The notes under the pieces: model-generated
Told to the model about the DNA's origin: nothing
Database searches by the model: none
Seen by the model: only the letters and a program-made list of their open reading frames with translations
Made by a program: the position numbers and the translations under genes
Source: Beaufortia kweichowensis
Lineage: Eukaryota > Chordata > Actinopteri > Cypriniformes > Gastromyzontidae
Direction: 5' to 3'
Assembly (NCBI GenBank): GCA_019155185.1
Contig: CM032798.1
Location: 19,135,121-19,199,120, forward strand
DNA: 64,000 nucleotides
Shown: positions 1 to 13,265 of the stretch, piece by piece
Layout: each line of letters begins with the position of its first letter
Position numbering within the stretch: position 1 is the stretch's first letter

Positions 1-28
1 GAGTAATATAATAAACCATGATACTGAC

Positions 29-3000
29 GTAACATCTTTGAGAGAGTTTTTCAGCTCTTTTCCCAGATTCTGCATGTAAGTCCACTGTTGCTCAGAGAGA
101 GACTGACCGCCCATATAAATATTCTCCACCCGTAACTGTTCTTCATCAAACAACCACTGAACCACAAACAGAGGAGCTGAAAAGAGACACAATCTCTGTT
201 ATTCTATAGGACATAAAGTGAGAATCTTTTGTGTTGTTTTGATTGGCATTACCCGTTATATAGGAGTAGAGTTTGTGTCCGAAAAAGCACTGCCAATCCT
301 CTCCTCTTTTATACTGCTGCTTACACTTATCAGGAACAACACCATTCCACAATCTAAACAAGACAAATGATAGAAAACATACATGTGCTTTACACTTCAC
401 TGAATTAGACATGAAAAAAATGAACTCAAAAGATCATTTACTGTATGTAAAGCTATATAAATGATAGGAGCTTCAACTTGATATCATTTACATTCATGTG
501 AATTGAAATATAAATGGTGCATCACTGTGAACATCTCATGAAATATGCTCTGTGGTGGTTGCTAGGGTGTTCTGGGTGGTTGCTATGAGGGAATAAACTA
601 CTATCCCATGATGCTTTGCAAAAGTGCAACCAAATAATAAAAAACATAAATAATTTCTAAATAATTATACAAATAAATAATAAAATGTGAGAGTTACATT
701 TTTTATCTTTAAAATGTATTTGTAACTTTAACAGATGATTATTTCATCAATGAACAACCTCTGAGCTCATGATAGGTCTCTGTTGAAAGGGTTGTACGTT
801 ACAAATCATGTTTCTTATTTAGAAAATAAACAAAAGTGGTTTTTCGCAGCGTGAATGTGGAACTGTATTACGCAAAATGTAGAAATGCTACGCAGATTTT
901 ACCGCAGTCCTTTCTTTAAAGCATCAACAGGTGTACAGGAGGCGCTGTCGGGACAGTCAGGTGATCTTTGCTGTTTGCTCTCCAGAAACCAGCCCGAGTC
1001 CACCAGACCTCGGACCTGAACATCAGCGCTCAACTGCTCCAGAAGAGCAGAAACCTTCTCAATGTTCAGCAGAACACCTGTTCCTCCAGCACTGAAACAA
1101 CATCAAGACATGTTTCTAACCCGGGAAGAATCCCGGCAGGTCATTTATAGATATTATGTCATTGTCTTCCTGCATTACAGACTGCAGTAAACATTTTACT
1201 GCTGGACAACAGGATGATCTAAAAGCGGTGAAGGGTGTGGGATTTCACACGGCTCGACTTCAACCGTTCAAAGCATCTTGTTATTAGATCTGAATATGTC
1301 ACGACAGGTGTAATGATTGACTGCTGTTATCTTTACTTATCAGTCAATTCAATCCAATTAGATCATTTATAATAGCTACAGGTCTCAGATGTGCAACCAA
1401 ATATCTTGACTAGAAAAACCACAAACAAACCGTATCAAAACTGAATCAACTCTTTCATTGTAAATGCCTGTTTCACTACTTAAAAAAGATGCTTTTTCAT
1501 CTGAATGGTTCCATAAAAAACATCTAGAGAAGCTTTCGGTTTCACAAATGGTTCTTTGTAGTGGAAAAAGGTCATTTAGACTTTAAAAAGATAAGAAAGA
1601 AATGGTTCTGTGGGAAACCAAAATGGTTCTTCTATTGCATTTATTAAGCCTGTATATTAAAATTGAACACTATAAAATTGTTCTCACCTGGTCCCTGCCA
1701 GCATCACAACTTTGGCTTGTTTCAAACCTTTTGCTGCAAGATCTTTGATGACCTCTCGAATGATCTGAGATCCCATGAAAGCAAATTCTAGTGTGAAATA
1801 AAGACAGAGATGTAAAATGATCTTAATTTTGCTGTCAAACACTTTGATGCTCTTTGATGAAGTTTCCACCTGTTTCTTTTCCCTGTTTGCTCTTTGAAGC
1901 TGCTTTATTTCCGCTCCACACGTCGCTGGAGCAGTACGGCACAAACCTAAACACACACACATGAGATATTTAGAAAAGATGCATAAAGACACGATTTAGA
2001 TTTTTGTGAAATGATATCAGAAACTTACACAATATTGGCATTATACCAGTGTGGATTCTCATGGCTGTGTGCTGACAGTAAACCACTGCCTGTAAACCAG
2101 CAGACCTTTCGATTATATTCTGAAGCACTGACGTGTGCTTCATATGACTAACTCGTGATGATGTCTGGTAAACATGAGCGTACTGTACCTTTGCGTGTTT
2201 GTGGCCAGTCAGTTGAGCTCATAAGACGAGGGATAGTTTTATATCTGGAGTCACACGTCTCTTTGTTATAACAACACCAGCCACCTGAACGTGATGAATC
2301 AGAAATAATCATAATATTCAGATTGACTTTCTACAGACTCTTCAAACTGACACGGCTATGACCCTGTTTCATTTACATGATTCCAACTCTCTGGTGATAA
2401 AGAGTTTTTTTCTTGTAATTTAAATCCACAAAAAGAGCACAGTGATGGTGGCAGCTGGTTAACTAGATGAAATACCTCATAGAAACAGTTCAAAATGAAG
2501 CATATGATTCAGAAAAACACACACTGAAGGTACTGTATGTACACTTACAAATAAATGTTCCTGAAAGGTTCTTTGTTGGGCTGTGTGGTTCAAAAGGTTC
2601 TTTAAAAAAGGTTTACAAACTTTAAAACGGTAAGCATAAAATAGATGAAATGTTCTTTGTGCAACCAAAATGTTAGGTTTAGTTTCTCACTGTCTAAAGA
2701 AGTAAGAAACTGAATCATTTCTGTGTTGTCCTACACAATAAAGAATAAAGTTGCTTCATGATGACATAGAACTACATCCACAGAATCATAGAGTATTATT
2801 TGTAGTGCAAAAAGGTTCTTTAGACTATAAAAAGTAAGAAAGAAATGACTGAATGATTCTTCTAAAGCATCACTGTGAAGCAGTTTTATTTTTAAGATTA
2901 TATTATTTGTATTGTATCATTTTTGACATCGCAATACTTGCTCTGAATTGTTAAAAAAGGCAAGAAAATTACGGCCAAGACGATGAAAATAACACCGAGG

Positions 3001-3597
3001 ATGAAAGCACGCTGACCTCTCTCGACAAAATTAACTGTGTTTTAAATACTCGCCTTCCAAAAATATCAGCCATCTCCTGCTTCCTTTGAACTCCTTTAGG
3101 TAAAACCTGCGGGACACAAATAAACATAGATGATTTCGAGAACACAACCATGTGAGGATGTTCTTTAAACTCTTCATGTCATCATTCAGAAGATCATTAT
3201 TTTATCTGACACATGTTTAATAAATTGAAAGGAGTTTTCAAAATCAAAGATTAAAAGCATTGAGGATGTCATTGGTTTCTTACCCGGCAGCAGTCCCATC
3301 GTTACACGTCACTAACGTGTTCTTAAGAAAGTGGAGCTTCATTTCATCAGCGGGTTTGTTGACAGATGAACTTTGTTGTGCGGTGCCGCGACCTCCAGGG
3401 TTTGTGTCTTTACCGGATTCGGCAGCACCTGCCGGTCCCGGGTTTGGATCATCTTCGGGGTTGTGTTGTGTCGTCTCTATTGCTTGACCGTTGGGTTTTT
3501 TTGCAGCTTTTCCACTCGGCTTGGCATTTCGATTCGAGTTCTGGCAAGTGATGACTCCCAGCAGAAGCAGGTACATAACATGACACAGAATATTCAT
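29..3597 (-). CDS. notum: Notum palmitoleoyl-protein carboxylesterase, 5' nine coding exons (gene cut by left edge)
   Basis: Secreted alpha/beta hydrolase that removes the palmitoleate from Wnt proteins and so dampens Wnt signalling outside the cell. Coding exons, in transcript order: 3284-3597, 3054-3106, 2189-2284, 2029-2089, 1870-1946, 1688-1787, 903-1091, 253-353, 29-176; all phases agree (1139 nt, about 379 residues). The start is [18 protein letters not shown], a signal peptide, followed by a Pro/Gly/Asn-rich linker of about 60 residues. The Notum core then follows: [52 protein letters not shown] (nucleophile Ser about residue 234; human Ser232), [35 protein letters not shown]. The exons carrying the catalytic Asp and His lie beyond base 1. 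The intron after exon 3054-3106 starts with GC instead of GT. The paralogue (notum1a, 1b or 2) cannot be decided here. Confidence 0.93.
1482..1641. repeat. 'ggttctt' MITE copy in a notum intron
   Basis: It shares aatggttctttgtag, the 'gtggaaaaaggt' core and 'aaaatggttcttct' with the copy at 14867-15013. It lies in the intron between the exons 1688-1787 and 903-1091. Confidence 0.6.
2548..2895. repeat. Two degraded 'ggttctt' MITE copies in a notum intron
   Basis: Copies at about 2548-2672 and 2783-2895 share aaaggttcttt, 'gtgcaaccaaaatg' and 'gcatcactgtgaag' segments with the copy at 14867. Both lie in the intron between notum exons 3054-3106 and 2189-2284. Confidence 0.5.
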
Positions 3598-3701
3598 ATC
3601 GAATCCAACAGGACCTCCCTGAAAAAGAGAAAACAACAACATGACACTTACTGAATGTATTACTTTTTATCATGAAGGTCTTATGTATTGAACAAACGTA
3701 C

Positions 3702-3765
3702 CCCTTTAGGCACCTTTGACAGTAAAAATCCTCAGCAGCGCTGGCCGCTTTTGGCTTGATCGTGA
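3702..3765 (-). other. notum: notum 5' untranslated exon (predicted)
   Basis: The coding exon 3284-3618 begins after a good acceptor (tttctctttttcag), 21 bases upstream of the ATG, so an upstream leader exon is needed. On the minus strand a strong donor GG|GTACGT lies at 3702/3701. A TATAAAA box sits about 25-30 bases upstream of 3765. The 5' end given is inferred from TATA spacing, not seen. Confidence 0.55.
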
Positions 3766-3789
3766 TGTTTGGTGGTGGTCAGTGCTGGA

Positions 3790-3796
3790 TTTTATA
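3790..3796 (-). promoter_or_regulatory. notum: TATA box of the notum promoter
   Basis: The minus strand reads gcTATAAAAtcc here, 88 bases upstream of the leader-exon donor. Spacing places transcription start near 3760-3765. It is the only canonical TATAAAA in a sensible place upstream of notum. Confidence 0.55.
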
Positions 3797-6721
3797 GCGT
3801 CATCATATGGAGTGATCTTCTCAACATCCCCTTTGAATCGCCGCCAGCTCTGAGCTGTAACCAATGACACAAACCTGGGCGTCTAATGGTGAGGAGAAGA
3901 GATAACACGCTCTCTCCTGACCGTATTTCAAAGAATCCCCCTCCCCGTCCATAACAAGCCCTCCCAGCCGTTCTTACAGCCAGCTTGACTTTGATTTAAA
4001 CACCTACATGGTTGAAATACCTGCATAACGCTGCAGTTAGATGGCATGCGGCTTCAGGTCAGTGGAGCAGATCTCTCTACACTCGCTCTTCATTCACTAG
4101 AACAGAAAATGGATGTTGGATTTGGGCTGATTAATAGATTTCTGATCCGTATCTGATGGTTTTTTATAGCGGGCAGATAATGATTGATATGTGACGTCAC
4201 CAAAAGAAACCGCACACATTATCATGGTGAAATGGGAATACGTGTGTCATGTTTGTGTTTCTGAATACATTCATTCATACAAGCCATATTTCTCCATCTC
4301 AGTATGAGCAACTATAAACGTTTGTACAGATTTAAGTATCAAAATCTTAATCTACAAAGTCTTCAGTCTTGAGATACAATTCATGTTTTGTATATTGAGC
4401 ATGCAAGACAGCTAACTAACCAACTTGAACTTGAAAATAATTGAATTACAAATATAAATGAGATAGTCTAAATAATAACATATGAGATTATATTGGAAAT
4501 GATTAAACCATGATCGTGTCTAAAGCCTCGCTGAAGGTTTGTATGCAAATAAGGCAATAATTTACTCATGTAATAAGTGAGATAATATACTGTAGATGTT
4601 ATCACAAAACAATCCTCTTCAATGTGATCCCCATCGGGATTTATTCTGTGCTAACCATTTTTTTATCAGATAGCATTACTGTTCGTACAAATGTTTTGGT
4701 TTTATAGGTTGTTTTATATGTCTGAGAAACGTAAAATAAATCAGATAACATCATAACCTGCATTTTTTTATTGGGATGCTGCGGTTATGGCTGTAGTTTT
4801 GGTGTTGAAAGAGCCGATCGAGGGCTTTAAAGTCTCGCCAGAAATGCTTCAGATATGTATTTAAATAAAAACTGTCTAAACAGCTAATGAAATGACATCG
4901 CTTTCTGCATTTGATCTACGGAGCCGAAAACATTCTTCATTCTTTCTGTATTTAGAAGCACGCAACACGCTTCTGTCTTCCCAGAATTCACTGCAGCAAT
5001 CTGCAGAGCAGACCTGAAAATGCAGAAGAAGGTGTAAATCCTTCACTTCATTTTCCAATACAGCCAGAATATGTTTTGAAAAAAGCTTTTAGATGGCATT
5101 GCTTGTCTGTTTTGTCTTTGATATCTGCTTCAATAGATTTTCTGCAGAAACTGGCAAGACGCGGCAGATTTTCAGAATTCGACTGATGATGCTGCTGACC
5201 GAGAACGACACAAGACTTGTTTTTTTGAATACACACTCAAGGTCATTTCGTGACATTATGCAGTCGAGACACATCTGTGTGTGTTTGTGTCATCGCTGCA
5301 TTTGACGTCTCAGCTGACGGGCATCAAAGCATGCCGTACCTCAGAGAAGCGTAATACATGTGATTTTCACTGCACGCTAATGTGAAAGGGTCGTGATCTA
5401 AACCAAATGCCAGAGACTTAAACATCCACGGTTCACACAGCAGGCAGATGTCGGGCTTCTTCAGCTCGTGCAGATTGAATTGAAGCATGCGAGTGAACGG
5501 CATCATTTAGATGGCTTGGACTGTCAGCAGCGCTCAGGAGAGAAATATACGTTCAGAGGTGCAGGTGACTTACACGCTCACGACGTGATGATTTTCACCG
5601 AGAAGCCGTCCGTCACGGACACTGACGGCTTTGCTGGATTGGTGAGAAGTGCGAGACGCCCACTGAAGGACACAAGCGCTGGTGTTATGATAGATGACAT
5701 GTTAACCTTCTGTAAGCAGTCAGTGGGATTGATGGTCTTGGCTGTCGCTGTGATGTAATAGCCATTCAGAATTAATGACATGACTTAAATTCTGATGTTC
5801 TGCGGCAAGAGCACGACTCTAAGGTCACTTTCATCGCACACGAGACACGAGATTTACCACTCAAACCAGTTTCCTAACATGATATTAACATGTAAACTAC
5901 TAACACTCAATTCTTACATGTGATCTACAGTCTAGCATGCTAAATGTAAGTTTTTCTTCAGAGCTCAGATCAAAGCAGCATTCACCACGGCACTGTAAGT
6001 GGTTTAGTCTTCTGCACAATGACAACCTGTTAAAAACCCAGACAGAGCTAAAGCATTAGTAGCACAAAGGTCATGGATCACACAGATACTAATGTGCAAA
6101 CTGATGTTCTAATATCTCATTCAAAATGCATAAAATTTATAAATTTAGTTCCATGCCAGTTTCAGTAATTACCAACAAACAAATCATTCATATAGCCCTC
6201 AATGGATTTTTAAAATATTATGTTGTTTTAACTTACTTTGTTGTATCAGTTGGTCTGTTAGACAAGGACCAAAATCAGAATACGTCCACACATAACCAGC
6301 AAGGTAAAGTCTAAATCTAAATCAATACTGATCAGCCCAAGTGGAGTTCAGATCCGAGTCAAACAACACACAGATCTGTTATCAATACTGTTAATAGATG
6401 TTTTAACAGTGCCTAATTCTTATTTAAAGAGCTCCTAAAATAGCATATTTCTCTCTGTCTTGGACTTTGACTGTATATGTTCATCATATTCAAAGCTCTT
6501 CTGTCCTCCACCGGCTCTGCATCCCTATTTCTACATTCACTATAATCCAGATCTACAGTACGTGCCGTCCTGATGCTTGCATGCACAAAATCCCATTCAC
6601 TTCACAAGAATCAACACCTGACTGGCCCAACAACAATAACACTTACACTACAGTTTCTTTTTCTATTCTTTTCGTTAGTCTGAAAGAAAGACAAACGAAT
6701 GTAACTACATATACTGTGTTG

Positions 6722-6830
6722 GGTTAACAGCACTTGCTGTTTTTGTTGATTCGATTGCTTCTATTGTTTGTCTCATGTGTACGTCACTTTGGATAAAAGC
6801 ATCTGCTAAATGAATAAATATACTGTAAAT
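6722..6830 (+). repeat. L2/SINE 3' tail fragment
   Basis: It contains gtcactttggataaaagcat followed by ctgctaaatgaataaat. This is the conserved 3' tail shared by fish L2-clade LINEs and the SINEs they mobilise. The 5' part is not recognisable, which suggests 5' truncation. Confidence 0.7.
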
Positions 6831-8709
6831 GATGCACTAAAAACATTATTTTCATAATTGTGCAGTTATTAGTCACATGGCACAGGTCATTGATTTTCTG
6901 CCATTAAAGTTCTTATATTTCCTTTTAAAGGATTTCCACAACACAACATAGTTTTTATCCACAAAACTACACCCTGTGTCCAAATCCTGCCGAGTCAGCA
7001 GTGTGATTCATCTGTAAGGTTATTGATCATCATGTCAGTAAACGCTTGCCTGAATAACCTGAAGAGTCACGACAGAGCCGATCAACAACACGACCTTGAA
7101 GTTCTGCTGTCAAAAGCACTGACGAATGATCCGTGAGGTCACATAATTCTCTCCATCTGATCAGAAACACAGCCGCTGGAGATGACACCATCATGACAAA
7201 CATCTATACATCTCATACATACATGCTCACCTGTTCCACAAGCACAGCTCATACTAACAGCAAATCTATCTATCTGCATGTTAGACATAAGTGTCATAAA
7301 TATAATATATTGTACCGGACAAAGCGCAGAAAGGCAGCGCAAGACTTACAGTACACTTTAATCAGAGAGACTTTAATCTTAGATTGGAGAATAACGCGAT
7401 CAGATAGACGCGAGTCAGAAAGAATGTGATTCATTGTGCACTTCTGATGGTGCCAAAAAACAAAATGATCTGTATCCGAAAGTTTTCATGGTTTGTGTGG
7501 ATTTATATGACCAATGTGCTTAAAATTTACAGCAGTGATTTTTCACAGATACAGCGGCCATAATCTTTAGAATTTTTGTAAGTCTGCTCATGTTACTGAT
7601 TTCCTTAATATGAAGTGAATTCTTCTGAGAGGTGAGTTTAGGCCAAGCATCTCATTCCCAAACACCTGCACATTACTACACACTATACAAACACACATCA
7701 TGAATTAACATCTATCTGTCTGTCTGAGAGAATGATGTTTCATAGTCTAATGTGTGTTTCCTGAATGAAAAGCTTATTGTTAGAAAAACAACAACAACAA
7801 CATGCATAAAAGATTGTCAATAGTATGAATATTATATTCCTGTATCTACTTTGTGTATATTTGACTTTGGTGTTAAATTAGCTGGATAGGTACAATTTTG
7901 TTTATTGCAAATAATGTCTTTGTTTGCCAATTAGCAAGTGCTTAAAAAATGTTTTCTTTATGCTGCATGACAAATAAATAAACTTAAAAGAATGCTTGAA
8001 TTTTCTTTGGGAGAAAAATAAAAGGCATACTCATTGTTTATTTTATTTTATGGTTTTTGGGTAAACGTCTCTGCGATTACTGAAAGTCTTTCTCTGTCCT
8101 GTTAAACAGTGAGTTAATATAGATGTCGGTTTTATGGTTATTAACACCTGATGCCTGACTGAACTCATCACTCATGACTTTATGTTACGGTCATTTTGTC
8201 ACCCAATATGGATGCCAAATATGTGTTTCAATGCTCGTTGCTTTTTTTACCATCTTACATCATGCCTTGAAGCGCTCAGCAGCACTATTCATCTAAAACA
8301 GAAATAATCAAATCATATTTAAGATGGGCAAAATCTGCTGATGGACAATTCACTAAACACTATTGTAAAACTACAGAACCAGACATCTGACAGTATTTTA
8401 CTCTACAAAATTTATATTTGCATGTATCTGTAATGTACCGTCAGGAAACCTTTTATAAACACTCTGACTAATTCAATTCATATCTACAATGTCTGTTCAA
8501 AATCAGCACAGTTGTTGTGAAACTGCTATGCAGCAGGAATTAAACTGAAGGACGTGATTTATGAACACACACGTCACTTGTAGTTTAGTATAGAGCGCTA
8601 TATGGGTGGAAGGTGAAGTCATCCCAGGACTAAAGCATCTGATCTATTGTGAGGTGAAGTAATGGGTTAACAGGACAGATCAATTCTTCACCTCAAACTT
8701 TCATGAGTG

Positions 8710-8790
8710 TCTTAAATAGCTAAGGATGGCGCTAGTAATGCCATGGTCACAGGTTTGATCCCATTCAACACACATAAAGATAAATAACCA
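8710..8790 (+). repeat. tRNA-derived SINE head fragment
   Basis: A degenerate pol III promoter is visible: a B box, ggtttgatccc, about 30 bases after an A-box-like stretch, followed by the 'caacacacataaagataaat' linker typical of cyprinid SINEs. The L2-type tail is missing. Confidence 0.55.
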
Positions 8791-9067
8791 AAAAAAAAAA
8801 AATCATTTTATATTCATAGGCAGATAGATAGTGGATGATCTGTCTGTCTGTAAATATAGTAAAGTGACCAATAATCTTTAGGTTCTATTCTCAGATCATC
8901 TAATGTTCTCTTACACAGGACAGATCTTTATATGACCAAAAGGTGGCGCTATACAAACAAAACATGCAAATAAAAACATGTACATTTCCAAAAAACAAAT
9001 TAAATTAAAGGCATACAATTTTATATAAAGTTATGAGACATTAAAGCCTTATCATGCTTAGCATTGT

Positions 9068-9073
9068 TTTATT
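9068..9073 (-). other. coq7: Poly(A) signal of coq7
   Basis: AATAAA on the minus strand, about 170 bases after the coq7 stop codon. It is the first canonical hexamer downstream. Confidence 0.5.
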
Positions 9074-9241
9074 GTAAAATTGCTTCATAAATTGTACAGT
9101 CACAATTTTCTTTTAGCATAATAACTTATTTGTGATTCTTTTAAAGAGTCATCTGACATCAGCTGTTTACTGTACAAGAATAACAGAAACAAAACAATAT
9201 TTACATTTCACGCATGATTAAAAATGTTCTATGAAAATGAT

Positions 9242-11004
9242 CTATATGCGCTGAGAAATATAGATGGCAGCTTTACAGCCGGTCTGTATAAGTGTTTTTA
9301 AAATGAAATAACCTGGCACCTGTAGAGAAAAAACAACAAACAAGATCAAGCAAAAGTTATGTTTGGATAAGAACAGAAACATGGTTAAACCGTGAACCAT
9401 GAATGTCTGACATGAATTAAAGAGGCAAAGTATGTACGACTCACAGATTCAGCATCGTTCTCCAATCCTGTGTCATGATGCTCCATTTCATCATCACGAA
9501 ATTCTTTAATAATCTGATGTAATCAAAAACATGTCATCTTTATGTCAGTGTGTACATCTTCTTTGCTGATCGCTGATAAATCCCAAATGATGTGTACTGA
9601 GCGTGACAGACAACAGTACAGATAAAAACACATAGATTACCTGCAGTAACTCCGTGTATCTCTCTGGGTCGACCTCCATCAGGGTTCGGATTTGGCTGTT
9701 GTAGTGTTCAGAGATGCTCTCTTCTACAGCAACAGTGCAGGCCATCGCTCCTTCTTTACCCAGAAGAGCCGTACAGGCCCCTGAAACCACAGACCACAAA
9801 CTGTAAGTTTAGTACTTACTCACTTAAACAAACTAGTACCGTATGGCTAAATAACACCATACCTAGCAGATACCCCGAGACATTCCACAGCGGCAACAGT
9901 AATGTGGGTCGAACCCGATGCTCACCCAGAATCTTGTTAAACTTTTCCAAATGCATTTTCTCTTGGTCCCACATATGCTGTGGATGAAAAACATTTACAT
10001 CCGCTCTGTGTTCTAGTAAATACATGCGTTTAAGTCACGATACTGATGTCGAGTACCTGGATTAAAGGCCCTGACTGAGTTCTGCCGAGAATGGCCATCT
10101 GTCCGGCGTAGATCCGATTGGCTCCGTACTCTCCTGCGTGATCAACCCTCAACATACTATCCAGCATGGCCTTCTCCTCTTTATCGAGTACTGGAGGAAG
10201 AACGCTGTAGTTTCTACATAACATGGAGCCACTTACTGCAAACATCCAAATACAATAACATTCACAAAGTGTACTAAAGAAAAGCTCAGACACACACCTA
10301 CTACTTTTCTACTTCTACTAGTTTACACATGTTAGAATAATAGTGAAGTCACCAAAATGATTAAAGAACACAAATGAAATCATGTAGCTAGTATTTGACA
10401 TTTAAACTTAATTCACTGTGTTGTCTTGTGTTCTGGTCACCCATTTAAGGAAATGCACAATATATATTTGTCTATAAAATGAATGTCAAACATTAATGTT
10501 TTGCTCTTTTTAAGACAAACTTTTTCTTTAAAAAAATATAAAATTACAAGAAACATACATTCATGCAAAGCGCTTTAGTAGCTTGTTAAAAGTGGTACAG
10601 ATTTGAGTGGTTTCCATTACAAATACCATTATGAATCATCAGCTGTTTACCATTATAAACATTACAAATTGTCATTATGTAGTGTGTTTAGGCTCTTATT
10701 CAGCTCTATCTATCAGATAACACATTACCAGTAGAGACCCAAAGAGAGACTTACAATTTCCATTAAAATCAATACCATTCCCATTATGACCATTAAGCCC
10801 AGTAGAATTTCTCTTGTAATTTCTATTCAAGCATTATAACGACGTGTTAATGTTACGTCTAGCTCTAGTAGTTTCATAATCTCATATGCACATGTTACAT
10901 ATAATATAAATATATCTGTCATGTATGTATGTGTTTGTCAGCACATGTTTACCTCGCTTTACAGGAGAACATTTGCTCACAGCACACTGCACGACTCTCT
11001 GCAT
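9242..11004 (-). CDS. coq7: COQ7, 5-demethoxyubiquinone hydroxylase, mitochondrial (complete, 6 exons)
   Basis: Penultimate step of ubiquinone synthesis: hydroxylates demethoxyubiquinone on the matrix face of the inner mitochondrial membrane, in complex with COQ9. Exons in transcript order: 10953-11004, 10057-10235, 9863-9977, 9641-9780, 9445-9513, 9242-9319. They join in phase to 633 nt (210 residues; human COQ7 has 217). The start MQRVVQCAVSKCSPVKRVSG is a basic, acid-free presequence. The di-iron ligands are present in both ferritin-like repeats: RVDHAGEYGANRIYAGQM, MWDQEKMHLEKF (ExxH), TVAVEESISEHY and DDEMEHHDTGLEND (ExxH). The protein ends KAAIYISQRI. I see no frame damage and am confident of the family and of all splice junctions. 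Confidence 0.96.
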
Positions 11005-11083
11005 CTTTACAAAGCATGAATATAAATACTGAATGAGAATATGTTATATTTGCACTGCCAGTAAAGGTTGTGGCGCTGGAAGA

Positions 11084-11091
11084 TGACGTCA
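11084..11091. promoter_or_regulatory. coq7: CRE palindrome in the coq7 promoter
   Basis: TGACGTCA, the full CREB/ATF site, 80 bases upstream of the coq7 ATG. It lies in a locally CpG-rich stretch (11070-11130) with no TATA box, which fits a housekeeping promoter. Confidence 0.5.
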
Positions 11092-11699
11092 TCGAGTCGC
11101 TTATTAACCCCGCTCGTGCACGTGCAGACATGCGTTTGATATCATCTACATTCATACTGTTTAGTATGTAGAAAAGTGAGTTGTTTTTCATTTTCATCAT
11201 CATAAATCCTTGTTGTTGCTGTTGTTTAAAAAAAAACACATAATAAAAACTGCAATGGTTCACCAAAATATGAAATGCATCTAATAAAAACACTTTTTTT
11301 GTTTAATATACGTGTTAATATGTCACATTTATTAAGCACAACAAAGATAGCGGTTTTTGTTTGCTGGGGTTGCGCAGATTATCTTTAAAAAATGATAATA
11401 ACTCAATAATTTGTTGTTTATAGATTTAAAGACACCGTAACCTGTTTATGTAAATTGTTAATTTTTATAAGGGATGTTTATCAACATCTGAGTGTTTTTT
11501 TGTGGTTGTTGTTAGTCAAAACATATCAGTCATGTGATAATAGTCACGTGAAATGTTTTCACATGGCAGATAGTGTGTCAAAATGTTATATAGAACATAT
11601 TATTAGACATATTAACATATTATATAAAACATACATGACGGTAATTAAATAAGTAAAATCTTCATTTAATTCAGAACATCATACAGATTTCGGATTTAT

Positions 11700-11780
11700 G
11701 CGACGCTGCGCAGACGCAGCTGGATATGACACGAAGTGACGTCATACTCAACCGGTCTGCGCTGCGCATCATGAAGTCAA
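11700..11780. promoter_or_regulatory. CpG-rich CRE/NRF1-like cluster upstream of coq7
   Basis: It contains ctgcgcagacgcag and ctgcgctgcgcatc, both close to the NRF1 palindrome, flanking a second perfect TGACGTCA at 11737-11744, in otherwise AT-rich DNA. It could be a distal or alternative coq7 promoter or the promoter of an unannotated transcript. No coding start is obvious on either side. Confidence 0.4.
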
Positions 11781-13265
11781 ACACACTTATTGTTTAGCTT
11801 ATTGTTGTTGGAATATTATTTTTTATCACGGACAAAAACAAAGAAATAACACATGATTTGAATTGTATCCCAAAAGTTTTGTGTTTATTTTAGGGTCTTT
11901 TATATTTCCTCTTCTGGCCTGTAGGTGTCACTCCTACACAAAAAGATGTCAATTCAGTCCCTAAGAGCACAATATTTGAGTTTGATTGCTTTTTGCTTGT
12001 GTGTATTTATAGCAGGAAACGTGATATTATTTACAAACATTATATTTCTGGTACTAGTCATCTTTCTTTTTATTTGGGTCATCTTAAACAATACCCATGC
12101 ATCTCAATGGCCAAGACAGAGACATTGTCCCTCATATTACACTCTCTGTAATTACTGCAACAGTTCAGCAAATCAGTTTCTAAAGACATTTTCATGACCA
12201 TCATTGTGACTTTGGTGAAGTGTAGAATGCAGTTTTGTGTCCAAGTGGGCAGGTGGATTCTGTGAATTCTGTAAATATGTCTTATATTAAGACACGCTGC
12301 ACATATTTCACTGCAGTGATGGAATGAAGTTTGACCATCTGAAGGTAAAGGTGCTGACTGCTATAGAACTGTGACCAACATTAAACAAACATTGAGCTGA
12401 AGATAGAAGTTACACTGTACAGCCAATGCTGTGAATTACTTATGAGAACCTGATCCTGAATAAATATGACAGGACAACTACAAATGTATGATATAATGGA
12501 AAATGTATGACATAGCTTTTCTTGGTTAGATCTTATGTGATTTAATGCATGAGAAGAGCGGTCTGGGTTTTTCTCTGCATTTAGTCTCATTCTTAGGGGA
12601 CTCATTATTTAAAATCACAGTGACATCACTCAAATGCATTGTGTAATATAGTTGTCATCATCATTTATGTGATTGGATGTAAAAGTTCAGCTGCTTTAAA
12701 TGCAGTCAGAGACTTACTTCTAAATTGATTGCTTTTGTTACTGTTTTGCCAGCTCAGAAATGAACAGAGGGTTGTGTAAAAAAGCCCACAAAATTAACAC
12801 AAATACCCGCCAATATTTTTTTCATATTTGTATATTATAACATATGATATTGTTAAACAGTATCAGAAGAGCAAGAATATTGTTTTCATGAATATGAAAC
12901 TGTTAGGTGGATGATTGAAAATAAGTGTTGAATAAAGTTAATTTGTTTGCTCATAGAAATCAAAGCAGAATTTCACCTCAATGAATCACTGCAATGAGTT
13001 TTGAGGGTTATGTTGGTCTTTCAGATGAATTTGAGAAGTGCTGGTCTGGTCTCAAACTCTAAAAGTCTTGGTGTCACTTTAGGTGGTCTTGTCTACAACA
13101 TTAGTATTAAACATTCTTAGTTAAGTTCATTTGGGTCTTTATGATGTTTTTTCCCAGGTAAATATTCTTCAGTATTATGTCAACTTTATATTTGGCAGGA
13201 ATAAGTGCAAAAGTGTGGATGGAGATGATGTGGTCAGACAGCATACCTGTGGTGGTAATGTCTGA

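Larger units (their letters stand above)
3797..9067. other. Intergenic region between notum and coq7
   Basis: No gene model could be supported. The stretch is AT-rich with only short spurious frames. GC-richer patches at about 4770-5010 and 5080-5660, without repeat character, are candidates for notum regulatory DNA (inference only). It also holds an L2/SINE-type tail at 6722-6830 and a tRNA-SINE head at 8710-8790. Confidence 0.5.

Noticed and set aside
968..1150. Plus-strand 60-residue frame
   Set aside because: Antisense to the notum exon 903-1091, which carries the catalytic GTSAGG motif on the other strand.
5468..5758. 96-residue plus-strand frame and its minus-strand partner
   Set aside because: No homology recognised, no exon signals; both strands open over the same bases, as chance GC-richer sequence often is.
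11925..12197. 90-residue hydrophobic plus-strand frame
   Set aside because: AT-rich sequence yields Leu/Ile/Phe-rich frames by chance; no recognisable family, splice sites or promoter tied to it. The nearby cluster at 11700 keeps it barely open as a possibility.
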